Of a DNA stretch of 64,000 bases, positions 8,939 to 18,093 are shown piece after piece. Within the stretch, counting starts at the first letter, position 1. Each line of letters starts with the position of its first letter. This stretch comes from Halobacillus sp. A5 (GTDB taxonomy: Bacteria; Bacillota; Bacilli; Bacillales; Halobacillaceae): NCBI RefSeq assembly GCF_024189315.1, contig NZ_JAIZEO010000005.1, positions 335,639 to 399,638 of the forward strand, read 5' to 3'. A program made the position numbers and the translations under genes. Under the pieces are notes generated by a model. It was not told the DNA's origin, ran no database searches, and saw nothing but the letters and a program-made list of their open reading frames with translations.

Positions 8939-9001
8939 ATTATATAACGTTTCATACGCTATTATTCTATATAAAGAACTTATCACACTTTTATAAAGAA
9001 C
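8939..9001 (-). promoter_or_regulatory. Lasso operon control region with two SinR-like boxes
   Basis: Reading toward C1, a GTTCTTT heptamer (8995-9001) is followed 22 bp later by GTTCTTTATATAGAAT (8964-8979). The latter matches the eps promoter operator at 15 of 16 bases. A possible -10 TATAAT lies at 8939-8944, with a poor -35 that would overlap the operator. GTTCTYT is the published SinR box of Bacillus subtilis and a SinR homologue lies at 26296-26646. The boxes are seen directly; regulation and the promoter position are inferred. Confidence 0.65.
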
Positions 9002-9072
9002 ACAATATTGAAAACAAATATTTCTTCTTATTTTTTCAAAATTTGCACAATTAATTCATTTGATTAAAAAAA

Positions 9073-9126
9073 ATTAAAACATGAAAAAGAGTGCTGAGAT
9101 CTCAGCACTCTTTTTCATGTTTTAAT
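9073..9126 (-). terminator. Perfect 54-nt palindromic terminator
   Basis: Uninterrupted 54-nt palindrome centred between 9099 and 9100 (core GAGTGCTGAGATCTCAGCAC), just after the stop of the beta-helix gene. On the minus strand it runs into an eight-T tract. It ends the eps transcript before the lasso operon and could work on both strands. Confidence 0.9.
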
Positions 9127-9132
9127 CATACT

Positions 9133-11733
9133 TCAATCTGCTATCAAACCATATGGTTTAAAGATGGCTCTTTCACTTTTATACTCCCAGGTAACTTCCC
9201 CATCTTCCTCACTTCCCGAAGTGTGTGTCGGACCTGAATCAGAAGATGTTCCAGCATTCAACGCTTCATAAACCAGTCCGTTGTGGTGGATAGTACTTCC
9301 AGCAATATAACTCGTAGAAGACTGCCAGGTTAAATCGGTTGCTGTACCCTCATGAATACAAATCCATCCTATATACCCTCCAGGCTCCAAGTTTGCCTCT
9401 TCTAACTTTTGCCTATACCTAAAATATCCCGTGGTAGGTGCTGAAGAAACGATGAAGTAAGGATCTTTAATTCCATTGATCAAATTATTAGATAGGATAA
9501 GATCTTGATTGTTAGGATTTATCGTTGTGTTTTCTAATACATTATCCCGAAACTGAAAATCAGGTATTGAATATCCCGATAAAGGCATGACTTGCATCGC
9601 TTCACCTGAGGAAGTAAAAGTATTGCCTTTCACAAGAAATTTTTCACATGAAACAAACCGAGAAGTAAGCAGCGAAATAATATTGTCTGGATTATCATCG
9701 ACTGGTGCCATATTAAAACGGTTATTGAGAAACTCCACTTTTCCATTCATATCACGGAAATATACAAATCTATTCTGAGTACTGTTAATCTCACACTGTT
9801 CAAACCTTAAAATGTCCATTGGTTGATCATAGCTTGCGAAAAATTCGGTTTCATTAAATGTACAGTCTTTGAATTCATATTTGTAGCCGGTTGAGTTGAC
9901 TCTGAATTGTAATGGTGAATCCAAATCTGAACAGTCAAAGTAGCATCCTCTATAGTCGCCTGGAGCAATAGTTACCCCTAAAGTTCCTGGTGTGAGCTTT
10001 AGATAATTGTTGGTAAACATCCAACCATTTTCATCTGAATAATTGTATATCCGTGCTTCATCTAAAACATTGTCTTGAAGCATCTGTGGAGTTCCTGAAG
10101 TCTGTAGGTTATTACTATCGCTTGTAGCCGAAATGTTATTGGAATCTCTAAAAAAATAATTAGAATTCACTAGTGATGTATAAGCTATTTTTTTATCTAA
10201 GCCTAAAGAACTGTTATAGAAATAATTATTGCTAATTAGATGTCTTCCAGTACTCCTTGAACCTACTGAAGAGTGAAACATTGTATTTCCGCTAAAAAGT
10301 GCTTCCCCCTGAAGATCCCAGCTAGAAGAATTAATGATATTATCTTTTATATGAACTTGCCTACACTCACCCCAGACAGTGCTTTGTCCCAACCTATCCA
10401 TATAATTACTATAGAAATAAACATGTTGCGTGCTTACAAACGCAACTCCAATTCTGGAATCATAAAAGTGATTATTGTAAATTCTAATATTTTGGTTTAA
10501 TCCGTAGCCATCTTCAACGTCAATAATGCAACCAGGGGAAGCTCCTCTAATGTGATGGATTTTATTTTCATTAATAAACAAATGTTTTCCTGTGGGAACG
10601 ACTCCACATCTACGGGCATGATGAAGATCACACTTTTCTATATAAACATACCTTGGACATAAAGATACACATAAACTTAACGCTGTCCCTTCTGTATCTG
10701 TGGGAAGTGTACCTTGATAGTAAGACAGTTTGATCTTTGTTGCCCCTTCAGGAATTTCAATATCATCAAATACTTTAGCTCTAATTAAGGAATCTACAAA
10801 GTTATTGTTTTCATCGTAAAATATTACGTCAAAGGTTTCACTTTCAATGTCACGGCCAAAATCACCCCAGCTATTCCCACACACATTAAAAAAACCATAA
10901 ATATTTATAGCTGCAGTTGGTAAAGAGATATAACTATTGCTTCTAATCCTTGAAGAATCGCTGAACAATTCACCATTATTTGTATCAATACTCCCTTGTT
11001 CCCAATGATCGAATGCATTCATGTTGTAGAAATTCGGTAACGCTTCTGTATAGATGCAGTCTCCTGTGAAATTATAGATATTAAGAAAGTCAATATGAAT
11101 ATATCTTGAGTGGTGTTCAACTGTAATCCCCATCCCCCACTCATGAGTTCCTGGGATACTTTCATAATCATGAGTGTATCTATCGCCTTCAATATCTCCA
11201 TTCGTTACCCTAATAAATTCTGAGTTATTTTCAATTAAGATAACAGTATACCTTTCAAGACCATTATCCTGTATACGAAGCTTTGAGCCACCTAAATTAA
11301 ACGTCATTCGGCTGGGTATTAATATTGGATTATTTTCATCAATAAGATAGGTACCATCTGGCAAAACGAATTCATTGTATCCCATTTGACTTGCCCACTG
11401 AAGTGCATCATTTAAGTGTTGAGAAGTATTAACAGCATCTATTCCCTCGTTAGATACTTCCCATTTCTCTAATTCAAGAGTATAGCTACTGGTAATGTCG
11501 GGGACTACCTTCCAACTACCGTTTTGATATGCAATTAGTCCTCGCTCATCAACATTATTAAAGTCAATATCCTTAATATCTTCGATTGAAAAATCTTCAA
11601 ACTTTTGGTCAATATCTGCTAATTTACTCTGCAGGTTTTGAGTCTCGTTCACATAAATTGCTTTTGAAACAGTTAAAGGATAAATAAATTTGTCATCACA
11701 ATTATCTTTTAAGCGGTTAATTTTACCTAGCAC
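9133..11733 (-). CDS. Right-handed parallel beta-helix (pectate-lyase-like) protein
   Basis: Protein of 866 aa. The N-terminal 60 residues (KFIYPLTVSKAIYVNETQ) resemble tail-fibre attachment segments. A long parallel beta-helix follows (about 90-760), with repeated N-N/H-x-F/I ladder motifs such as IYNNHFYDSRIG and FLNNRFNM. The C-terminal 60 residues (WQSSTSYIAG to WEYKS) look like a small carbohydrate-binding module found in phage and chitinase proteins. No signal peptide is visible. Beta-helix proteins of this kind are often polysaccharide lyases or epimerases, so an EPS-modifying or degrading role is plausible, but no catalytic residues can be named. It starts 15 bp after the Fn3 gene. 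Confidence 0.75.
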   Translation of the reverse strand: MLGKINRLKDNCDDKFIYPLTVSKAIYVNETQNLQSKLADIDQKFEDFSIEDIKDIDFNNVDERGLIAYQNGSWKVVPDITSSYTLELEKWEVSNEGIDAVNTSQHLNDALQWASQMGYNEFVLPDGTYLIDENNPILIPSRMTFNLGGSKLRIQDNGLERYTVILIENNSEFIRVTNGDIEGDRYTHDYESIPGTHEWGMGITVEHHSRYIHIDFLNIYNFTGDCIYTEALPNFYNMNAFDHWEQGSIDTNNGELFSDSSRIRSNSYISLPTAAINIYGFFNVCGNSWGDFGRDIESETFDVIFYDENNNFVDSLIRAKVFDDIEIPEGATKIKLSYYQGTLPTDTEGTALSLCVSLCPRYVYIEKCDLHHARRCGVVPTGKHLFINENKIHHIRGASPGCIIDVEDGYGLNQNIRIYNNHFYDSRIGVAFVSTQHVYFYSNYMDRLGQSTVWGECRQVHIKDNIINSSSWDLQGEALFSGNTMFHSSVGSRSTGRHLISNNYFYNSSLGLDKKIAYTSLVNSNYFFRDSNNISATSDSNNLQTSGTPQMLQDNVLDEARIYNYSDENGWMFTNNYLKLTPGTLGVTIAPGDYRGCYFDCSDLDSPLQFRVNSTGYKYEFKDCTFNETEFFASYDQPMDILRFEQCEINSTQNRFVYFRDMNGKVEFLNNRFNMAPVDDNPDNIISLLTSRFVSCEKFLVKGNTFTSSGEAMQVMPLSGYSIPDFQFRDNVLENTTINPNNQDLILSNNLINGIKDPYFIVSSAPTTGYFRYRQKLEEANLEPGGYIGWICIHEGTATDLTWQSSTSYIAGSTIHHNGLVYEALNAGTSSDSGPTHTSGSEEDGEVTWEYKSERAIFKPYGLIAD

Positions 11734-11748
11734 ATCTTCACCCCTGGA

Positions 11749-12669
11749 TTAGTCGATCTCAACAAAGCTGTGAGACCCATTTATAGAAGCATCATGACCA
11801 TTTTCCGATTGATCCAACACATTGCCTTCCGAAGTATCGTATTCAGCAATTAATACATCATCATGAAAAACTTCAATATTATAGATATTTCCAGGCATAG
11901 AATTAGAGCTATTCGAGCCGAATAATGTTAAACTGCCGCTTTTTGGTGTACTTAAATAATGAATAATTTCGCAATCTTCTCCAATCGGAACGTAGTTACC
12001 CAAATTACCCGGAATTTCATCTCCGTTAATTTCAATTTTTTCTATATTTCTTTTAGCGCCTGACATCACTGAGTAACTTCCAGAGCCTGAGTAAAATAAA
12101 TCTCCATTATCCTTAACTGAAATGAGTCCAATTACCACAATTTTATTGTACAGCGGAAGAGAAGATGGCGCCCTAAAGAAGCTATCGGTTCCTGACATTT
12201 GCAAGTAAAATTCTAAAGAAGCTGTCCTTACTGTAAAACTAACCCCTATAGACTCATTGTTGTCTTGGTCAACTGCTTTAATAAAGAAAGTGTACTCTGT
12301 ATCAGCACTTAGAGAAGTAACTTGAAAGCTTAAGGATGAGGTAGTACCTAACAAGTTCTCTTGCAAATAGATATTATATTCTTTAATGTCACTAGAATTG
12401 CTAGCACTCCAGTGTAAAGTCAGGCTTTCCTGAAGTACATTTGTAACATAAATATTTTCAACTTCATTAGGTGGCTGTGTGTCTTCTATTTCCACCAATT
12501 CTGATCCTTCAACCCAGTCTAAAGTAGAGATATCATTACATACGGTTGAATTCAATTCCTCCTCTGTAATTTTAAAATTATTATTTGTAATGCTCCCATT
12601 TTTGTCTAAACTTTCTTTATCTGTTTTGGCTTTGTTCAACCAACCAGTTACAGAATTTAAAATTCTCAT
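11749..12669 (-). CDS. Fibronectin type III domain protein
   Basis: Protein of 306 aa without a signal peptide. A charged N-terminal stretch is followed by one Fn3 domain (about 65-150, PPNEVENIYVTNVLQESLTLHWSA split by Trp and ending TVRTAS). The C-terminal beta-rich region (about 155-306) recalls concanavalin-like binding domains of phage tail proteins. It begins after the terminator-like stem at 12815-12853 and is followed at 15 bp by the beta-helix gene. The pair probably works as a surface or polysaccharide-binding complex; no enzyme function can be assigned. Confidence 0.7.
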   Translation of the reverse strand: MRILNSVTGWLNKAKTDKESLDKNGSITNNNFKITEEELNSTVCNDISTLDWVEGSELVEIEDTQPPNEVENIYVTNVLQESLTLHWSASNSSDIKEYNIYLQENLLGTTSSLSFQVTSLSADTEYTFFIKAVDQDNNESIGVSFTVRTASLEFYLQMSGTDSFFRAPSSLPLYNKIVVIGLISVKDNGDLFYSGSGSYSVMSGAKRNIEKIEINGDEIPGNLGNYVPIGEDCEIIHYLSTPKSGSLTLFGSNSSNSMPGNIYNIEVFHDDVLIAEYDTSEGNVLDQSENGHDASINGSHSFVEID

Positions 12670-12814
12670 TTAACCTATCCCACATCCTTTTGAACCAATT
12701 AGTTTCAGTATATGAATGCAGCGGTTATATGAGAATTATTTTTAACTATGACAAGCCTATCCTTTATATCCATTAAATCGTGAATTAATGACAATATAAA
12801 AGGTTTACCTGAAA

Positions 12815-12853
12815 ATTATAATAAAGGTAATAAATATTCACCTTTATTATAAT
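12815..12853 (-). terminator. AT-rich stem-loop after the ABC transporter gene
   Basis: Perfect 14-bp inverted repeat ATTATAATAAAGGT/ACCTTTATTATAAT with an 11-nt loop, 8 bp beyond the ABC transporter stop, followed on the minus strand by TTTTC. It could end or reduce transcription before the Fn3/beta-helix pair. I see no convincing promoter in the remaining 12670-12814. Confidence 0.65.
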
Positions 12854-12860
12854 ATGGTGA

Positions 12861-14639
12861 CTACATTACTGATTTCTTTTGTTTAGATTGGGGAGAAACT
12901 AAATGTCCTCCATTAATTTCAAAAGTTGTATCACAATTTTTAATTGTACTTAGTCTGTGAGCTATAATAATTAATGTTTTTTCACCTTTTAAACCATCAA
13001 TCGCTTTCATAATTTCTTTTTCTGTTTCATTATCTAATGCGGAGGTGGCTTCATCCATAAATAAAATTTCCGGATTATGATATAGAGCTCTAGCTATACC
13101 GATACGTTGGCGTTGACCACCGGATAGCCTTACTCCATTTTCCCCTACCGTTGTATTTAACTTCTCGGGAAGGTCTTTCACGAACTCCTTCAACTGTGCT
13201 TGTTCTAATGCCCTCCAAACTTCTTTATCATTTATTTTCTCACTTTCAATTCCAAAAGCTACATTTCCTCTGATGGTATCATCTGATAGATAAATAGATT
13301 GGGGAATATAACCAATCTTTTGCTGCCATAAAGACTTTTGACTTGTTAAACTTTCTCCATCAATTTTCACTTCCCCTTTTTCAGGTTGTAATATCCCTAA
13401 AATTATATCAACTAATGTAGTCTTTCCAGCACCAGAGGGACCTACAAAAGCTACTGAATCGCCAATAGGAATATTTAGTGACACATTCTCTACGCAATAA
13501 TTATCTTGCCCTGGATATTTAAAAGAAATATTCTCTAATTTAATTAACTTTTTATAAGTTTTTTCTCCTCTATTAATAATATCTTTTTTAAACCCTAATT
13601 CATTCCTATAAGATATATAATCTTTTTCTCTCGATAAATCATAGTAAATTACCGATAGAGCAGGTTGACTATATTTAATTGTGGTAATCATTGCTACTAC
13701 ACGTGTTATTGATGGCATCAGACGAAAAGCCGCCATAGCAAATAGGGCCATCGTAGATATAATTTCAGAAGTATCTTTACCTTGGAGCACAATAATAACC
13801 ATAGTAATAAGCACTACAGAAACCAGTAATGTTTCTATAAATAAACGAGGCACTTGTTCTAACAATTTCATATACCGACTATTGTTTGCCTTAATCTGAC
13901 TTTGCTCTTTATATGCATTAATAAAAAAACTTTCTTTACCTGTTACTTTCACTACTTTACTTGCTCCTAGACCTTGGTTTACCCACTTAATCATCTTCCC
14001 AGAAACCTTTTGCTGTTCATTACCTAGTAAAGAAATCTTCTTTCGAAAAATTTTAAAGAAAATAAAAACACTTCCACTTAATAAAGTGAAAGCTGTTATT
14101 GTTGCAATTGGAGATGTTATAAATAGTAAAGTTAACACACAAACAATTACTAATATTTCAGTAAACAGTTGAAAACTAGACATAATTATACCTTGAAAAA
14201 CTTTTGGTACTTCTGAATTAATATTTCTAAGTAAATCGGAAGTGTTACGTTTCAAATGAAAAGTATATGGTTTGGTCAGATATTCTTGAAATAATTCTGC
14301 TGACAATTTCACTTGCTGATTTAATATTACTCGAAATTGTGTGTAATTAAACAATAATAAATACAAGTTTTTCGATACAAATACTAATAATAGTACGATA
14401 ACTGCAAAAATAATAAATGCATTATTACTATTAAAATTAAACAAGTCATAAAAGTATGCAAGTATAAATTGGTCATGTATTAGTTCTGGTTTAGTTACTA
14501 TACCTACGAAGGGTACAATTAAACCTATTCCTATGGTTTCTAATATTGCAGCAATTACCATCATTCCAAACAATAATAATAGCTTCTTTTTTTCTTGTTT
14601 ATTAAATAAAGTTTGTAACTTCTTGAAGTTCTTTAACAA
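12861..14639 (-). CDS. MsbA/PglK-like ABC transporter, candidate polysaccharide flippase
   Basis: Protein of 592 aa with a six-helix membrane domain (about 15-320) fused to an ATPase. Motifs are Walker A GPSGAGKTT, signature LSGGQRQR, Walker B EILFMDEATSALD and the H-loop IIAHRLST. Its place in the eps operon suggests it flips lipid-linked repeat units (as PglK does) or exports a lipid-linked glycan. No Wzx-type flippase is seen in this cluster, which strengthens that idea. It could instead export another envelope lipid. ATG at 14639. Confidence 0.78.
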   Translation of the reverse strand: MLKNFKKLQTLFNKQEKKKLLLLFGMMVIAAILETIGIGLIVPFVGIVTKPELIHDQFILAYFYDLFNFNSNNAFIIFAVIVLLLVFVSKNLYLLLFNYTQFRVILNQQVKLSAELFQEYLTKPYTFHLKRNTSDLLRNINSEVPKVFQGIIMSSFQLFTEILVIVCVLTLLFITSPIATITAFTLLSGSVFIFFKIFRKKISLLGNEQQKVSGKMIKWVNQGLGASKVVKVTGKESFFINAYKEQSQIKANNSRYMKLLEQVPRLFIETLLVSVVLITMVIIVLQGKDTSEIISTMALFAMAAFRLMPSITRVVAMITTIKYSQPALSVIYYDLSREKDYISYRNELGFKKDIINRGEKTYKKLIKLENISFKYPGQDNYCVENVSLNIPIGDSVAFVGPSGAGKTTLVDIILGILQPEKGEVKIDGESLTSQKSLWQQKIGYIPQSIYLSDDTIRGNVAFGIESEKINDKEVWRALEQAQLKEFVKDLPEKLNTTVGENGVRLSGGQRQRIGIARALYHNPEILFMDEATSALDNETEKEIMKAIDGLKGEKTLIIIAHRLSTIKNCDTTFEINGGHLVSPQSKQKKSVM

Positions 14640-14672
14640 CTATTTCACTCCTTACACAAAAGATTTTTTTCT

Positions 14673-15719
14673 TCAACTAAAAATAGCATCTCTAAGCTTG
14701 GTAACTGTCTTAATTTTCACTTTTAAAACAATAAGAGAGTAAACTAATTTCTCATTTCTTAACTTGCATATAGCTTTTAATAACTTTGTAAATATAGAGG
14801 GACAATGGTAATAACGGATATCGTTAATAAATTCATTATCGTTAACTATTTTTGAGATCATTTTTAATTTTTTATAGTTTGGAAGTGAACAACTCATAAT
14901 ATCTTCCAAATATGATAGTGTAATACCTGCATATTTGTATCTTATTTTTTCTTGTGCATTAAATAATTTATATTCACAACACCTATTTAAGAAGAGTTCT
15001 CTATTAACTACAATATAATCATAAAAGTCTTCTCTAAAAGTTTGAGTTAATGAATCTTCTCTTCTAACAAAATAGTTATATAAGGGTTGGGGAATGAAAA
15101 CCAGACTATTTAATAATGGTAATATCTTAAAATTTAATATCATATCTTCACTGTGACTTTTGTCTTCATCGAATTTAATTTCGTAGTGACTAAATAAAGA
15201 CTTTTTGTATAGCTTATTTACGCTAGATACTAAGCTATATGTTTTTTGTTCTACTATTGATGATATGATTATGTTTTCCTCAATATCAGCTTTACTATAT
15301 AGCCCCTCTGCTTTGGTCCATATAGAAGATATGGTTTCTGTTTTATTGAAAGAGTTTATTGTTTTAATAGGACAAACAATCATATCAGCGTTATTTTCTT
15401 TAGCCTTTAAAAACATCACTTCATACATATTGGACTCGATAGTGTCATCAGGATCCACAAATGCTAAATAATCACCATTAGAAATGTCTATTCCTTTATT
15501 CCTGGCAGAAGAAACCCCAGCATTCTTTTGATGAACTACTTTTACTCTATTGTCTGCTAATGCATACTTTTCACAAATTTCTCCGCAACTATCTTCAGAG
15601 CCGTCATTTATAAGTATAACTTCTAAATCAGAGAACGATTGGGATAGTATCGAATCTAAGCATGAAGCCAAATATGGTTCAACATTATAAATTGGTACTA
15701 TAACACTTATACTAGGCAT
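14673..15719 (-). CDS. Family 2 glycosyltransferase
   Basis: Protein of 348 aa with an N-terminal GT-A fold: SVIVPIYNVEPYL at the start, INDGSEDSCGE for nucleotide binding and AFVDPDDTIE as the metal-binding segment, where the usual DSDD is DPDD. The C-terminal half is variable and probably sets acceptor choice. It adds a sugar to the lipid-linked EPS unit on the inner membrane face; donor unknown. It lies 33 bp before the ABC transporter gene in a strongly AT-rich stretch. Confidence 0.85.
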   Translation of the reverse strand: MPSISVIVPIYNVEPYLASCLDSILSQSFSDLEVILINDGSEDSCGEICEKYALADNRVKVVHQKNAGVSSARNKGIDISNGDYLAFVDPDDTIESNMYEVMFLKAKENNADMIVCPIKTINSFNKTETISSIWTKAEGLYSKADIEENIIISSIVEQKTYSLVSSVNKLYKKSLFSHYEIKFDEDKSHSEDMILNFKILPLLNSLVFIPQPLYNYFVRREDSLTQTFREDFYDYIVVNRELFLNRCCEYKLFNAQEKIRYKYAGITLSYLEDIMSCSLPNYKKLKMISKIVNDNEFINDIRYYHCPSIFTKLLKAICKLRNEKLVYSLIVLKVKIKTVTKLRDAIFS

Positions 15720-15790
15720 TTTATTGCTTCACTCCTCCCTTTTCGAACGATTTACCCTAATTCTAAGAATTATCCATATTAGCAATTTCA

Positions 15791-16924
15791 CTAGCCTCGT
15801 ACGGACTCATTTTGATAATTTTTTAATTCCTTAATTTTCTCTAGAATCATGAGTTCCAGCTGGTCTTCATCAAAATCAACAATTTCCCCTTTCCTTTTAG
15901 GCACTAACTGTTCATATGCTCCAGAAAATTTTGTGCTAATAATTGGTTTGTTAAAGCATATGGCCTCAGCTAAGGTAATACAGAATCCTTCATGACGCGA
16001 TGGCTGAATATATATATCGCAATCCTTCATATATCGATATGGGTTCGCCTTAGCTCCTAACAATAAAAAATCTTCTCGAAGGCCATAATGTTCAATTAAT
16101 TTTTCATAATTATTACGTTCAATGCCTTCTCCTATGCAGTACCACTTAACATGAATACCTTTTCTCTTTAATTTAGCAAGTACCTTAATAATTAAATCTT
16201 GCCCTTTTTCTCTACTGAGTCTTCCCACAGTAAGGATCCTGATGCCATTAAAATCATCTTGAAACCCACTCCCTACTTCAGCCAAATTTTGAATAACCTT
16301 TTGGGAGATAAAATTAGGAAACCAAAAAATTTTATTTGATATACTAGGCAGTAATTCTTTTAACTTTTGTTGACTTTCTTTCGAGACTACAAAAATTTTG
16401 TTAAAACTCCTATAACTTTTTAGAGCATTTACATGATTAAATCCTATTTTTGTGACATCAAAATGTATCCACTGTATCCTTTTTGTTGCTGAAACTTTAT
16501 TCAATATAAAATAGCTTATGAAGTCCATAGGACCTGCATAAGCTACTGCTATATCATATTTTTTATTTTCATAACGAATGTGTTTAGCTAAATACCCTAT
16601 ATATATATCTTTATTTCTAAATATTTTCGATAAAAAATAAAAATAAGAAAAACTCAAAGCTTTTATAACACTTCCCTCTTTAAATAATGAGATAGCTGTT
16701 TGTTTAGGAGGTTGATTAATCATTCGCTTAATTTTTGAAAAACCTTTTAGAACTTCTACATGAACATGTTGTGGTATATGTGTCAAAAACTCCCCTTTTT
16801 CTTCCATTAATAAAATCGTAATATCATATCTATCTTTTGACATTTCAGAGAGCAAATTCAGAAGGGCTTTTTCTGTTCCACCAATATTCATGTTTTTAAC
16901 CATAAAAACTATGCTTCTCTTCAT
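15791..16924 (-). CDS. Family 4 glycosyltransferase
   Basis: GT-B retaining glycosyltransferase of 377 aa. The N-terminal half opens with a Rossmann strand and the acceptor-side motif GGTEKALLNLL. The C-terminal half carries RILTVGRLSREKGQDL and the donor-binding SRHEGFCITLAEAI. ATG at 16924 follows AAGGTGAA; the in-frame extension upstream overlaps the preceding gene and has no ribosome site. It is closely related to the other GT4 proteins of the cluster at 18094 and 23962, suggesting local duplication. Confidence 0.85.
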   Translation of the reverse strand: MKRSIVFMVKNMNIGGTEKALLNLLSEMSKDRYDITILLMEEKGEFLTHIPQHVHVEVLKGFSKIKRMINQPPKQTAISLFKEGSVIKALSFSYFYFLSKIFRNKDIYIGYLAKHIRYENKKYDIAVAYAGPMDFISYFILNKVSATKRIQWIHFDVTKIGFNHVNALKSYRSFNKIFVVSKESQQKLKELLPSISNKIFWFPNFISQKVIQNLAEVGSGFQDDFNGIRILTVGRLSREKGQDLIIKVLAKLKRKGIHVKWYCIGEGIERNNYEKLIEHYGLREDFLLLGAKANPYRYMKDCDIYIQPSRHEGFCITLAEAICFNKPIISTKFSGAYEQLVPKRKGEIVDFDEDQLELMILEKIKELKNYQNESVRG

Positions 16925-16970
16925 TATTTCACCTTCTTTTAACATAAGAGTTAATGTAAAATAAAGTGCA

Positions 16971-18065
16971 TTAATCAACAAATTTATCTAAATATTTAAA
17001 TTGTTTTTTAGATTTTTCGAATATATTATTATTAATTAATTTGTTTCTACTAACCTCGTCTATTATTTTTTCTACATTTATCTTACTAATATCTCTTATA
17101 TAAGAGTAGTTTGAAGTCATCTCAAGGTCGTTAAGTATGTTATACGTTTTTTCACTGTATATAATAGGAAAAACACTTTGATTGAATAAGAAAGCAAGTA
17201 TGATGGAGTGAAAACGGCTACCAAATATTATTTCACATTTTTTGAATTCGTTTAGAAAGTTATCTATATTTCCTTCATAACTCACTATCTTAATCTTCCT
17301 TCTATGTTTGAATCTTAAAGACTCTATAATTTGTTTTATTGCTTCCAGGTCACCTTCTTTTTTACAAAAAGAAAATAATTTCACTTCAAATCCTTTCTCT
17401 ATATACCTTTTTATTAATTCTACAATCTTATCTTTATACTGTGATTCATACTTTTTTAATCCTTCTCTGTTAACCAAGTTTATTATGGAAAAACCAACAC
17501 TTTTTTCTTTGTAACTGACTGAATCATTTTTTAACCCAAAAATCACATCTGGAGCTAACCTAATATTTTGTTCATTACTAAAAATATTGTACGAGTATTT
17601 GTCACGAAAACAAATATCATCAAATAACTTAAAGTATTCCCGATGTTCATTTATAAAATATGAATCTTTAAATGGACCAAAATTTGCTCCAATAATAAAT
17701 ATAGGTTTCTTGGATTTTTTAAATTTTAAGGGGACCTCCATTCGTTCTTTTAAGAATTTTTCCCACCCCTTTCCCTCCATGAAAATTGAACCACCTATAT
17801 AAACGTAGGCACTATATCTAAAATAGTAAAATAACAAGTTGTCCAATCTCCTATAAAACCTTACTTTTTTCACAAGTACATTTAAACTAGATTGTTTAAT
17901 AAGATTGACGTTTTTGTATTCCTTAAATATTAATTCATATTTTTTCTTCGTAGTTAAAAGTTCCCATTGTACATTTGGGTATCTTTCAAAAAGAACCTTT
18001 AAAAACAAATCGTCTCCTAAGTTTATGTTATAGTAAGCATTGACTAATATTCTTTTTCTCTTCAT
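16971..18065 (-). CDS. Polysaccharide pyruvyl transferase family protein
   Basis: Protein of 364 aa of PF04230. It opens ILVNAYYNINLGDDLFLKVL and has the family motif GSRFHSIILAFLF near residue 285. Members add pyruvate ketals to sugars from phosphoenolpyruvate, making the polymer acidic, though some act as glycosyltransferases. B. subtilis EpsO belongs to this family, so it may be the functional equivalent. The gene is very AT-rich with A-runs. It sits between two GT4 genes with gaps of 28 and 46 bp. Confidence 0.8.
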   Translation of the reverse strand: MKRKRILVNAYYNINLGDDLFLKVLFERYPNVQWELLTTKKKYELIFKEYKNVNLIKQSSLNVLVKKVRFYRRLDNLLFYYFRYSAYVYIGGSIFMEGKGWEKFLKERMEVPLKFKKSKKPIFIIGANFGPFKDSYFINEHREYFKLFDDICFRDKYSYNIFSNEQNIRLAPDVIFGLKNDSVSYKEKSVGFSIINLVNREGLKKYESQYKDKIVELIKRYIEKGFEVKLFSFCKKEGDLEAIKQIIESLRFKHRRKIKIVSYEGNIDNFLNEFKKCEIIFGSRFHSIILAFLFNQSVFPIIYSEKTYNILNDLEMTSNYSYIRDISKINVEKIIDEVSRNKLINNNIFEKSKKQFKYLDKFVD

Positions 18066-18093
18066 ATATACACATCTTTCTGTATTAATACTA

